From: Streptomyces massasporeus
Lineage (GTDB): Bacteria > Actinomycetota > Actinomycetes > Streptomycetales > Streptomycetaceae
DNA length: 64,000 bases
NCBI RefSeq assembly: GCF_014648995.1
Contig: NZ_BMSE01000004.1
Span: 424,218-488,217, forward strand
Direction: 5' to 3'
Within the stretch, counting starts at the first letter, position 1; each line of letters begins with the position of its first letter. A program made the translations under genes and the position numbers. The notes below the pieces were generated by a model, which saw only the letters and a program-made list of their open reading frames with translations, was not told the DNA's origin and made no database searches. Of the stretch, positions 19,638-28,903 are shown in pieces.

Positions 19638-21422
19638 CTATCCTGCCCCGTCCTCACCGAACAGGGCGAGGGCGGTGTTCACCAGCCCGATGTGGCTGAA
19701 CGCCTGCGGGAAGTTGCCGAGGTGCCGGCCCGTCACCGGGTCGCACTCCTCGGACAGCAGCCCGACGTCGTTGGCGAGCCCCGCCAGCCGCTCGAACAGC
19801 TCGCGGGCCTCCTTCGTGCGACCCGTCATGTACAGGGCGTCCGCGAGCCAGAACGAGCACACCAGGAAGGCGCCCTCGCCGCCGGGCAGCCCGTCGACCT
19901 CCCCGTCGTCCGTGCTGTAGCGGCGCAGGAAGCCGTCGTGGGCCAGCTCCTCGCGGACGGCGTCGATCGTGCCGATCACCCGGGGATCGTCCGGGGGCAG
20001 GAATCCGACGCGCGGGATGAGCAGCAGCGCGGCGTCCAGTTCGCGGGAGCCGTAGGACTGCGTGAAGGTGTTGCGTTCGGCGTCGTAGCCCTTCTCGCAC
20101 ACCTCCTCGTGCACCTCGTCGCGCAGCGCGCGCCAGCCGTCCAGGTCGCCGCCCAGCTCCGGATGACGCTCCAGGGTGCGCACGGCCCGGTCGGCGGCCA
20201 CCCACACCATCACCTTGGAGTGCACGAACTGGCGCCGGCCGCCGCGCACCTCCCACAGTCCCTCGTCCGGCTGCCGCCAGTTCGTCTGCACGAAGTCCAT
20301 CAGGGCGGTCTGCAGGGCCCACACGTCCGGCTGGGCGGACAGGCCCGACTCGCGGGCGAGGGACAGGGAGTCCATGACCTCGCCGTAGACGTCCAGCTGG
20401 AGCTGTTTCACGGCGTCGTTGCCGATGCGGACGGGGGCGGACCCGACGAAGCCGGAGAGCCACGGCAGCTCGAACTCGGGCAGCCGTCGCTCGCCCGCCA
20501 CGCCGTACATGATCTGCAGGTCCGCCGGGTCGCCGGCGACCGCGCGCAGCAGCCAGTTGCGCCAGGCCTCCGCCTCCTCCTGGTAACCCGCGGCGAGCAG
20601 CGCGTTCAGGGTGAGGGTGGAGTCGCGCAGCCAGCAGTAGCGGTAGTCCCAGTTGCGCACCCCGCCCGGTTCCTCGGGCAGCGAGGTGGTGGGGGCGGCG
20701 ACGATGCCGCCCGTCGGGGCGTAGGTGAGTGCCTTGAGGGTGATCAGGGAGCGGACGACGGCGTCCCGGTACGGGCCGTCGTAGCGGCAGTGGGAGACCC
20801 AGGCCCGCCAGTCCTCCACGCTGTGGCGCAGTGCGTCGTACGGGTCGACGAGCGGCGGGCGCGGCTCGTGGGAGGGGTGCCAGGTGAGGACGAACGCGAC
20901 CTTCTCGCCCTTCTTGACGGTGAACTCCGCGTGCGTGCCGTAGTCCTCGCCCCAGCTGGTCACCTCCGGCTCGCTGCGCAGCCAGGTCGAGTCCGGGCCG
21001 GCGACCGCGACGCGGTGGCCGTCGACCCGGCGTACCCAGGGGATGATCGAGCCGTAGTCGAAGCGGAGCTTGAGGACGCTGTGCAGCGTCACCTCGCCGT
21101 CGAGGCCCTCGACGACGCGTACGAGGTCGGGCGCGCGGTCGCGTTGGGGCATCAGGTCGGTGACCCGGACGGATCCTTGCTCCGTTTCCCACTCGGTGTC
21201 CAGGACGAGGGTGTCGCGGCGGTAGGAGCGCCGGGTGCAGCGGTCCGCGCCCACGGGGGCGATGCGCCAGTAGCCGTTGTCCTCGTCACCGAGCATTCTG
21301 GCGAAGCAGGCGGCCGAGTCGAAGCGGGGCAGGCACAGCCAGTCGACGGATCCGTCCGTACCGACCAGGGCCGCGGTCTGCTCGTCGCCGATGAGCGCGT
21401 AGTCCTCGATGCTGGGGTGCAC
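19638..21422 (-). CDS. Glycoside hydrolase family 15 (trehalase/glucoamylase-like)
   Basis: A 594-residue cytosolic GH15 enzyme with the N-terminal beta-sandwich (IEDYALIGDEQTAALVGTDG, then SVDWLCLPRFDSAACFARML) and the (alpha/alpha)6 catalytic barrel holding GGVRNWDYRYCWLRDSTLTL, a substrate-site motif, and GGEGAFLVCSFWLADAL. Actinobacterial relatives include the phosphate-dependent trehalase of mycobacteria, so trehalose or maltodextrin is the likely substrate. There is no signal peptide. Start GTG 21422 (HPSIEDY...) is preferred; a TTG at 21455 is in frame 11 codons upstream. It ends 5 bp before the SDR gene. Confidence 0.9.
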   Translation of the reverse strand: MHPSIEDYALIGDEQTAALVGTDGSVDWLCLPRFDSAACFARMLGDEDNGYWRIAPVGADRCTRRSYRRDTLVLDTEWETEQGSVRVTDLMPQRDRAPDLVRVVEGLDGEVTLHSVLKLRFDYGSIIPWVRRVDGHRVAVAGPDSTWLRSEPEVTSWGEDYGTHAEFTVKKGEKVAFVLTWHPSHEPRPPLVDPYDALRHSVEDWRAWVSHCRYDGPYRDAVVRSLITLKALTYAPTGGIVAAPTTSLPEEPGGVRNWDYRYCWLRDSTLTLNALLAAGYQEEAEAWRNWLLRAVAGDPADLQIMYGVAGERRLPEFELPWLSGFVGSAPVRIGNDAVKQLQLDVYGEVMDSLSLARESGLSAQPDVWALQTALMDFVQTNWRQPDEGLWEVRGGRRQFVHSKVMVWVAADRAVRTLERHPELGGDLDGWRALRDEVHEEVCEKGYDAERNTFTQSYGSRELDAALLLIPRVGFLPPDDPRVIGTIDAVREELAHDGFLRRYSTDDGEVDGLPGGEGAFLVCSFWLADALYMTGRTKEARELFERLAGLANDVGLLSEECDPVTGRHLGNFPQAFSHIGLVNTALALFGEDGAG

Positions 21423-21530
21423 GGAGTGCGGGTTCCCGGCAACTCGGCGTGGCAATCAGGGCGGGGCCGGGGGAGTGACCGTCAGGGCCGGGTGTCGGCC
21501 CATGCCCCCGGGCCGATCCGGCCCCGGTGT

Positions 21531-22328
21531 CTACACCGCCGCCGGCTCGGCCTCCGTCGAGTCGGCCGCCTCGGCCGCCTTGCGGGCCCGCTCCCTGGCC
21601 TCGCGGCGGGCCAGGACCGTCCAGCCGACCGGGACGGCCGCGGCGAACAGCCACCACTGGATGGCGTACGCGTAGTTCAGCGCCGCGTCCTCCTTGCCCG
21701 GGTTGCCCATCAGCTCGGGGGTGTCGCCCTTGGGCTCGGGGGACGTCTGGGCGATGTAGCCGCCGAGCACCCGGGCGTCCAGGCGCCGGGCCTGCTGCTC
21801 GCTGTTGATCAGCATGATCTGCCGGTCCGGCAGGCCCTGGAGGTTCTTGATGCCGCTCGCCGCGGTCGTCTCGTCGGGCATCAGCCGCCCCTTGACGGTG
21901 ACGTCGCCGCCCGGCGGTGCCGGGACCTTCGGGAACGTCGTCTGGCTCGGGCCCTCGGAGGGGATCCAGCCCCGGTTGACCAGCAGCACCTTGCCGTCGT
22001 CCAGGACGAACGGGGTCAGTACGTGGTAGCCGACCTCGTCGTCGGAATTGGTGCGGCGCCGGACGACGACCTCGTCCTCGGTGTCGAAGCGGCCCTTCGC
22101 GGTCACCGTGCGGTATCGCTCGGCGCTGGTCACGGTGTGCCCGGGCGCCGTCAGCTTCTCCACGGGCACCGGCTCGGCCGCCAGCGCGTCGGTGACCAGC
22201 TGGTTCCGGGCGGTGCGCTCCTCGTAGCGATGCATCTGCCAGATGCCCAGCCTGATCATCGTGGGGATGAGAAGCAGGGCGACCAGCGTGAGGATCACCC
22301 ACTGCCGGGACATCAGGAAGCGGTACAC
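21531..22328 (-). CDS. SURF1 family cytochrome oxidase assembly protein
   Basis: A SURF1-like membrane protein that helps haem a insertion or assembly of cytochrome c oxidase. There is one helix near the N-terminus (SRQWVILTLVALLLIPTMIR) and one near the C-terminus (YAYAIQWWLFAAAVPVGWTV). Between is an extracytoplasmic domain with the conserved VLLVNRGWIP and the YRTVTAKGRFD strand. Starting at GTG 22328 gives 265 residues; an ATG at 22361 would add 11 residues but those codons cover a strong hairpin, so I prefer the GTG. It lies downstream of a zinc-binding small protein on the same strand. Confidence 0.88.
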   Translation of the reverse strand: MYRFLMSRQWVILTLVALLLIPTMIRLGIWQMHRYEERTARNQLVTDALAAEPVPVEKLTAPGHTVTSAERYRTVTAKGRFDTEDEVVVRRRTNSDDEVGYHVLTPFVLDDGKVLLVNRGWIPSEGPSQTTFPKVPAPPGGDVTVKGRLMPDETTAASGIKNLQGLPDRQIMLINSEQQARRLDARVLGGYIAQTSPEPKGDTPELMGNPGKEDAALNYAYAIQWWLFAAAVPVGWTVLARREARERARKAAEAADSTEAEPAAV

Positions 22329-22356
22329 CCCACGACCGTACAACTCGGTCGTGGGG
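22328..22356 (-). terminator. 11-bp hairpin at the SURF1 start
   Basis: CCCCACGACCG (22328-22338) pairs perfectly with CGGTCGTGGGG (22346-22356) around a 7-nt loop. It lies between the stop of the zinc-binding protein gene and the SURF1 coding region, with its base at the SURF1 GTG. It can act as terminator or attenuator of read-through, or block SURF1 translation when formed. Confidence 0.6.
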
Positions 22357-22377
22357 TGCATTCAGGCGGGTACGGGT

Positions 22378-22611
22378 TCACACCTTGTCGACAATTCCTA
22401 CCTTTCCCTCCGCGCGAGCGCAGTGGGCGCCGCAGTACCAGTGGCCCTCGACCTCGACGCCCTGGCCGATGATCTGCACCCGGCAGTGCTCGCAGATGGG
22501 GGCCATGCGGTGGATCGCGCAGGAGAAGCAGTCGAAGACGTGCACCGCGCCCTGCGCGTGCACCTCGAAGGTCATTCCGTACTGATTGCCACATACCTCA
22601 CAGGTCGCCAT
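22378..22611 (-). CDS. Cysteine-rich zinc-binding protein (metallothionein-like)
   Basis: A 77-residue protein starting MATCEVCGNQYGMTF. Eight cysteines form four pairs: C4-x2-C7, C28-x2-C31, C40-x2-C43 and C60-x3-C64, with histidines at 34, 42, 57 and 63 nearby, giving probably two zinc sites of ribbon or treble-clef type. Similar actinobacterial proteins are labelled prokaryotic metallothionein, though the layout suggests a zinc ribbon. ATG 22611 is the start, since upstream in-frame sequence lacks these features. Function unknown; it is followed by the SURF1 gene. Confidence 0.82.
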   Translation of the reverse strand: MATCEVCGNQYGMTFEVHAQGAVHVFDCFSCAIHRMAPICEHCRVQIIGQGVEVEGHWYCGAHCARAEGKVGIVDKV

Positions 22612-22690
22612 GCGCCACAGGGTGAGCCGTCGACCCCGCGCGGGCGAGCGGGCGCCGGGCGAGTCGCCCGGCAATCACCCGTCCGTACGG

Positions 22691-23695
22691 TCACCCCTCC
22701 GACGCGGGCTCCACATCCGCGAGGAGTTGCCCGAACGCCGCCTCGTCCACGACCGGCGTGCCGAACTGCCGGGCCTTGACGACCTTGGAGGTGCCCGAGT
22801 CCGGGTCGTTCGTGACGAGCAGGCTGGTCAGCCGGGACAGGCTCGTGGCCACGTGCAGCCCGGCCTCGGTCGCGCGGTCCTCCAGCAGGTCCCGCTCGGT
22901 GGAGGTGTCGCCGGAGAAGGCGACCCGCATGCCCTGCTTGAGCCGCCCGCCCGGCTCGTACCGCCCGGGGTTGGGGTAGGGGCAGGCGGGGCGCTTGCGG
23001 GACGGGCGCCAGCTGCTCGGCCGGTAGCCGCCCCCGTAGCCTCCGGGGCCCGCCTGCTGCCCGATGCGGGGCGCGGCGGGGCGGTCCGTCCATTCGGTCA
23101 GCGGCCGGCACTCGTGCAGCGGCAGCCGTACGTTCTTCGCCGCCGCGGCCCGCAGGCTCGGGCGGAACGCCTCCGCCAGTACGCGCGCGTCGTCCAGCGC
23201 GTGGTGCGCCCGCTGCTGGACGACGCCGAAGTGCGCGGCGAGGGACTCCAGCTTGTGGTTGGGCAGCGGCAGCCCGAGCTCCTTGGAGAGCGCGATGGTG
23301 CACAGCCGCTGCCGCACGGGCGCCTCGCGCTCGGCGCGTGCGTACTCCCGGGCGATCATCTGCCAGTCGAAGACGGCGTTGTGCGCGACGAGGACCCGGC
23401 CCGCCAGCCGGGCGGTGAACTCCTCGGCGATGTCCGGGAAGAGGGGCGCCCCCTCGAGCGCCTCGCTCGTCAGCCCGTGGATCCACACCGGCCCAGGGTC
23501 GCGCTCGGGGTTGACGGTCGTGTACCAGTGGTCCTCGACCTCGCCGCGCTCGTCCAGCCGGTAGACACCCGCGGAGATGATGCGGTCGTCCCGGGCCAGG
23601 CCCGTGGTCTCCACGTCAACGACCGCGTACCCCTTGGGATACGCGGCCGGCCACGGCGTGGCGGAGAACACTGCGGTCGTGAGGTCTTCCAGCAT
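22691..23695 (-). CDS. DEDDh 3'-5' exonuclease with BRCT-like C-terminus
   Basis: A 334-residue protein with an N-terminal DnaQ/RNase T-like exonuclease. Exo I is VVDVETTGL near residue 25, Exo II is VAHNAVFDWQM, and Exo III is HHALDDARVLAEAF, so all DEDDh acidic residues are present. A Gly/Tyr/Arg-rich linker leads to a C-terminal BRCT-type domain (GGRLKQGMRVAFSGDTSTER, then VVDEAAFGQLL), as in DNA ligase and replication factor C. Likely a DNA-repair or proofreading nuclease. ATG 23695 is preceded by AGGAAC; an upstream in-frame start at 23752 is less likely. Confidence 0.9.
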   Translation of the reverse strand: MLEDLTTAVFSATPWPAAYPKGYAVVDVETTGLARDDRIISAGVYRLDERGEVEDHWYTTVNPERDPGPVWIHGLTSEALEGAPLFPDIAEEFTARLAGRVLVAHNAVFDWQMIAREYARAEREAPVRQRLCTIALSKELGLPLPNHKLESLAAHFGVVQQRAHHALDDARVLAEAFRPSLRAAAAKNVRLPLHECRPLTEWTDRPAAPRIGQQAGPGGYGGGYRPSSWRPSRKRPACPYPNPGRYEPGGRLKQGMRVAFSGDTSTERDLLEDRATEAGLHVATSLSRLTSLLVTNDPDSGTSKVVKARQFGTPVVDEAAFGQLLADVEPASEG

Positions 23696-23803
23696 GGTTC
23701 CTGAGGATACGGGCCGCGACTGACAGCCCCGTCCGCCAGGTGCGTCCGGCATGGTCTTCCGACGCTCCCTCAGGCGTGTTGTCCGGTCTGTCCGTTCACG
23801 GGG

Positions 23804-23840
23804 CGTACGTCTGATCGATGCTCAGTCGATCAGACGTACG
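23804..23840. promoter_or_regulatory. Perfect 15-bp inverted repeat in a divergent promoter region
   Basis: CGTACGTCTGATCGA (23804-23818) and its exact complement TCGATCAGACGTACG (23826-23840) flank 7 bp. The element lies between the minus-strand exonuclease gene and the plus-strand desaturase-like gene, both read outward, so it is not a terminator for either. It looks like a dimer-binding operator. Each arm holds a GATC. Confidence 0.6.
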
Positions 23841-23973
23841 TCTCGCCCGTCGACGTCCCTCTTCGTCCCGTATCGGATTGGCGAGGACCGCCAAGAAGCA
23901 AGCGCGTACCGCCGGTAATACTTGTGGGTAACAACGTCTGGCCGGGGCAGGGTGCCGGTCCTACGGTGCTTGC

Positions 23974-24932
<959 letters not shown>

Positions 24933-24936
<4 letters not shown>

Positions 24937-25613
24937 ATCCCCAGCGACTCCTCCTGGCCGCCTTCGGCCTCGCCGCCACCGTCGACCTCGCCTGCCTCGC
25001 GGCCGGGTTCGACGCCGGGCACACCATGGCCAAGCCCCTGCTGATGCCGCTCCTGGCGCTGTGGGCAGCCCTGCGCAAGGCGCCCCGGCCGCTCCTGGCC
25101 GCCCTGCTGTTCGGCTGGGGCGGGGACGTCCTGCTGGTGTCGGACGCCGAGCCGGCCTTCCTCGCGGGCATGGCCTCCTTCGCGGCGGGACACGTCTGCT
25201 ACCTCGTGCTGTTCGCGAGGTACGGCAGCCGGAACGCGGTCCCACGCGCGCGGAGCGGCGTGCTGGCCCTCGGCTACGCCGCCGCCCTCGTCACGACCGT
25301 CGCGCTGCTGTGGCCGGACCTGCCCGCCGACCTGCGCGTGCCCGTCGCCGGGTACAGCGTCCTGCTCACCGCCATGGCGTACCGGTCCGCCACCCGGTTC
25401 GGGCTCTTCGCCGGGTGCGGCGGCGCCTTGTTCCTGCTGTCCGACACCCTCATCGCGACCGGGGTCGCCGAGTGGCCGCAACCGCCCGGACCGGACTTCT
25501 GGGTCATGCTCACCTACATCACCGCGCAGGCCCTGCTGGCCGGCGGCACCGTCGGGGCGCTCGATGCGCGCAGGGCACCGGCCGCGACGTACGGAGAGAT
25601 GCGCGCCGCCTGA
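24933..25613 (+). CDS. YhhN/lysoplasmalogenase (TMEM86) family protein
   Basis: A 226-residue protein with eight hydrophobic segments covering nearly all its length, the YhhN fold. Conserved polar residues appear in LLFGWGGDVLL (residues about 60-70) and LFLLSDTLIA, which hold the putative catalytic aspartates of this intramembrane hydrolase family. Mammalian TMEM86B hydrolyses lysoplasmalogens; bacterial substrates are not established. Translation from GTG 24933 is coupled to the desaturase-like gene, suggesting both act on membrane lipids. Confidence 0.85.
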
Positions 25614-25633
25614 GACCGGCCGACGCGCCGGCG

Positions 25634-26710
25634 TCACCAGCGGATGGGCACCGGAAGCACCGTCAGCAGTCCGGACGCCGCGACCGCCAGGCCCAGGGCG
25701 GCGACCTCGGCCCGGGCCGGCGCGCAGGCGGTCAGCGGGTCGGCCGCCCGGCGCAGCCGCCGCCGGGCCCACACGGCGAGGGCGGCGACGACCACCACGA
25801 GGAGCACCTTGGCGAGCAGGGCGCGCCCGTACGCCGTCCCCGTCAGCTGCTCCAGAACCGTCTCCGGCGGCATCCGGCGCAGTGAACTGCACACGCCCGT
25901 AGCGGTGATGGCGGCCAGCAGCACCACCGCCACGCGCGCGTAGAGACCCAGCAGGGCCGCACCGGCCGCCGTGCCGTCCCGGCCGGACCGGAGCCGCAGC
26001 ACGCGCAACGCGTGCAGGAGTCCCCCCACCCACAGTGCCGCGCAGGTCAGATGGACGAGCGTCAGCGCGGAGCCGGTCAGCGGGCTGTGCTCGGTGGTGG
26101 GGTGGGCGCGCAGGGCCTCGGCGACGACCACGGCGGCCAGCGGCCACACCTGTGTGACCGGACGGCGCGACACGGCGCACAGCCCCGCCACGAGGAACGC
26201 GTTGACCTCCAGCAGGGCCAGCTTGCCGTCCCGGGACGCATGGAGACCGCCGACGTCGATGTCCGCCACCTCGCCCGGCACGAGATTGCCGGTGGCCACG
26301 AGCGTGGCGAGCCCGAGGGCGGCGACGAAACCGGCGGCGGCCGCGAAGGGGGACCAACTGCGGGGCAGAGCCGGGGGTCCGGCCTGCGTGCCGGGCAGCG
26401 AACGCGCCAGGCGGTTCACGAACAGTTCGCCGACGGGTACGCACAGCGCCGCGAACAGCACTGTGCGCAGCAGGGCCATGCCGCCGGCGCCGGGCACTTC
26501 GGCCTCACCGGTGCCGTGCAGCGCGGCGGACGGGCCGAGCAGCGGGATCGACGCGGCCAGTACCACCAGCACCAGGACGGCGACGGCCCGGCCCGCACCG
26601 GTGGGCCGCAGCGGGCCGCGCGAATCGGTCACCCCGGGTATCGGTCTTGGCGAAGTCACCCCAGGATCTTCACCAACCTCCACACGTCCGGGCAAGTCGG
26701 CCGTACTCAA
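25634..26710 (-). CDS. CopD-family membrane protein
   Basis: A protein of up to 358 residues with eight to nine transmembrane helices. The CopD core lies in the second half, with TLVHLTCAALWVGGLLHALRV (the conserved histidines and WxGG) and ARVAVVLLAAITATGVCSSL. CopD proteins take part in copper uptake or homeostasis. The usual partner CopC domain is not fused and not adjacent. The start is uncertain: TTG 26710 overlaps the upstream stop by 4 bp (TTGA), which argues for coupling, while GTG codons at 26659 and 26629 are alternatives. Confidence 0.83.
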   Translation of the reverse strand: MSTADLPGRVEVGEDPGVTSPRPIPGVTDSRGPLRPTGAGRAVAVLVLVVLAASIPLLGPSAALHGTGEAEVPGAGGMALLRTVLFAALCVPVGELFVNRLARSLPGTQAGPPALPRSWSPFAAAAGFVAALGLATLVATGNLVPGEVADIDVGGLHASRDGKLALLEVNAFLVAGLCAVSRRPVTQVWPLAAVVVAEALRAHPTTEHSPLTGSALTLVHLTCAALWVGGLLHALRVLRLRSGRDGTAAGAALLGLYARVAVVLLAAITATGVCSSLRRMPPETVLEQLTGTAYGRALLAKVLLVVVVAALAVWARRRLRRAADPLTACAPARAEVAALGLAVAASGLLTVLPVPIRW

Positions 26711-27237
26711 TCACCCCGGGACGCGGCCGCCCACCACAGCCGCACCTCCTTGTTCTCGTCCGTCGGCCGCAGCTCCCACCCCTGCGCGAGCGCGACGTCT
26801 GCGACGTACCACCCGCCGACCCCCCGGTAGTGCCGCAGGGGTATCGCGCACTCCACGGGCGGCTTCGGCTTCCTCGGCTCGACCGGGGAGGAGGCCCGGG
26901 CGGTCCACTTGCCCACCACCTTCTCCACGCGCGCCTTGTAGTACTCCACGTCGCCCTCGTGACGCAGCTCCCGCCAGGACACGCACCAGGAGGCCAGCCA
27001 CCCGACGCGGTCCAGCGCCCCGCCCAGCGCGTTGAGGTAGCCGCGTTCGAGGGTCTTGCTGAAGGTCGTGACGACCTCCGCGAACATGCCGACGACGAGG
27101 AACACGGCGAACACCGCCGCCCACAGCACACACACGACCGGAAACCACACCACACTGCCGGCGAACCGCAGGGCCAACTGCCACCGCGGCCGCGCGGGCC
27201 GGGCTGTCCAGGTCACCGGATCCTCGTACACGTCCAT
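26707..27237 (-). CDS. Uncharacterised membrane protein
   Basis: A 176-residue protein from ATG 27237 (GCAGGA upstream). It has a short N-terminal cytoplasmic part, a hydrophobic block of about residues 27-60 (VVWFPVVCVLWAAVFAVFLV) long enough for one helix or a hairpin, then a soluble tryptophan- and charge-rich domain (REDVEYY-type helix: RHEGDVEYYKARVEKVVGKW). I recognise no family. Its stop overlaps the TTG of the CopD gene, so the two are probably co-translated. Confidence 0.75.
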   Translation of the reverse strand: MDVYEDPVTWTARPARPRWQLALRFAGSVVWFPVVCVLWAAVFAVFLVVGMFAEVVTTFSKTLERGYLNALGGALDRVGWLASWCVSWRELRHEGDVEYYKARVEKVVGKWTARASSPVEPRKPKPPVECAIPLRHYRGVGGWYVADVALAQGWELRPTDENKEVRLWWAAASRGD

Positions 27238-27314
27238 GACAAGGAATCCTGCCGCAGGCATGAAACGGGCCGGACGGATACCCCCGCCCGGCCCGGATCT
27301 CCTTCACACGAGCT

Positions 27315-28841
27315 CTACTTGGTCACCGCGTCCAGCGCGTCCGCGATGCCCCAGCCGTAGAAACCGTTGCGGTTCTTGGAGCCCTCGCACACCGCGTCGA
27401 TCTTGCCGTCGCCGTTGATGTCGTACGGGTCCGTGCACGGCGTGGCGTCGGCCTCCGCGTACAGCAGGGCCTTCACCAGCGCCGGAGAGGCGTACGGGTG
27501 CGTCGACTTGATGAGCGCGGCGACGCCCGCGACGTGCGGGGACGCCATCGACGTACCGGCCATGTAGCCCCACTTGCCGCCCGGCAGCGTGCCGAGGATG
27601 AGGCCGCTCGTGGCCGGCGCGTCCGGCTTCTGGTAGGCGGTCGAGTCGCCGCCCGGGGCGGCTATGTCGATGACGCCCAGCCCGTGGTTGGAGAAGGACG
27701 ACTTGATGCCCTTCGCACCCGTCGAGGCGACCGTGACGACACCCGGCAGCTGCGTCGGGATGTCGAGGCACTTCGAGGGGTCGACGACCCGGTCGCCCGG
27801 CGTCGTGTCGTTCGGGGACGACGGGTCGGTGATCTCGTCGGAGGCGAGGTCGTAGTTCTCGTTGCCCGCCGCGGCGACGTTGACCGCGCCCTTCTTCTCC
27901 GCGTACCGCGAGGCCCGGCCGACGGCCTCCACGAGCGCCTTCTGGTCCGGGTCGTTCTTGCAGTTGAAGTACCAGGGGTCCGTGTAATAGCTGTTGTTCG
28001 TGACGTCGACCCCGTGCTCGGCCGCCCACACGAAGCCGCAGACCACGGCCTCGGTGTAGAAGAAGCCGGCCGTGGTGGACACCTTGATGCCGGAGACCTT
28101 CACCCCGGGCGCGACACCGGTCATGCCGACGCCGTTCTTGGCGGCGGCGATCTCACCGGCGACGTGCGTGCCGTGCGGGCTCTCCTCCGCGCTCGGCCGC
28201 CAGGCCCCGTCGGCCGTGTCCGGCTTGCCCGACACGCAGTTGACCGACGCCTTGCGGTCGAAGTTGGGCGCGATGTCGGGGTGGGTGTCGTCGACACCGG
28301 TGTCGATCACGGCGACCGTGACCTTCTTGCTGCCCAGTGTCTTTTCGTGCGCCTTGTCCGCCTTGATGGCCGGCAGGTCCCACTGCTGGGGCTGCAGCGG
28401 GTCCTGCCCGGCAGGGGCGTCGGCCGCGGCGACCTCGGCCGCGCTCAGCACCTTCGGCGCGCCCAGGTCACCGGTCGACGCCGAGGGGAGCGGCGCGGTA
28501 CGGGTGGCGCCCGCCGACTGCACGCCGCGGACCTTGCGGATGGCCTTGGCGAAGTCGGCGTTCGAGGAGTGGACGACGATGACGCCGATCTGGTCGTACG
28601 ACGTCACGATCGTGCCGCCGGCCTTGGCGACGGCCTTCTTCACGTGCGCCGAAGTGCCGTGCCCCGGCTTGACGTTGACGACGTAGCTGAGCGAGGTCGC
28701 GTCGGCCGGGGCGGCAGCGGGGGCCGGGGCGTCCTCGGCGGCCGTGGCCGCGGTGTTCGGCAGGAACGCGAGGGCCGTGGCCACGGCCATCCCGGCCGGG
28801 ATCGCGGCGGCGCGACGGTAGCGCGCGTACGGCGCAGTCAT
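27315..28841 (-). CDS. Secreted S8 serine protease (subtilase), copy 1
   Basis: A 508-residue preproprotein. Signal peptide about residues 1-35 (RRAAAIPAGMAVATALAFLP), then an I9-like propeptide (YVVNVKPGHGTSAHVKKAVA). The catalytic domain carries Asp in VAVIDTGVDDTHPDI, His in SPHGTHVAGEI and Ser in MAGTSMASPHVAG. The end has a DINGDGKIDAVCEG calcium-loop-like segment and a GFYGWGIADALDAV finish. GGAGAC precedes the ATG. It lies 62 bp downstream of a paralogous protease on the same strand, evidently a tandem duplication. Confidence 0.94.
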   Translation of the reverse strand: MTAPYARYRRAAAIPAGMAVATALAFLPNTAATAAEDAPAPAAAPADATSLSYVVNVKPGHGTSAHVKKAVAKAGGTIVTSYDQIGVIVVHSSNADFAKAIRKVRGVQSAGATRTAPLPSASTGDLGAPKVLSAAEVAAADAPAGQDPLQPQQWDLPAIKADKAHEKTLGSKKVTVAVIDTGVDDTHPDIAPNFDRKASVNCVSGKPDTADGAWRPSAEESPHGTHVAGEIAAAKNGVGMTGVAPGVKVSGIKVSTTAGFFYTEAVVCGFVWAAEHGVDVTNNSYYTDPWYFNCKNDPDQKALVEAVGRASRYAEKKGAVNVAAAGNENYDLASDEITDPSSPNDTTPGDRVVDPSKCLDIPTQLPGVVTVASTGAKGIKSSFSNHGLGVIDIAAPGGDSTAYQKPDAPATSGLILGTLPGGKWGYMAGTSMASPHVAGVAALIKSTHPYASPALVKALLYAEADATPCTDPYDINGDGKIDAVCEGSKNRNGFYGWGIADALDAVTK

Positions 28842-28903
28842 GGTGTCTCCAGTTCGTTCACGGTACGAGCTGATCTTGCGAGGGGTCCCGGTGAGCGGTC
28901 GGG

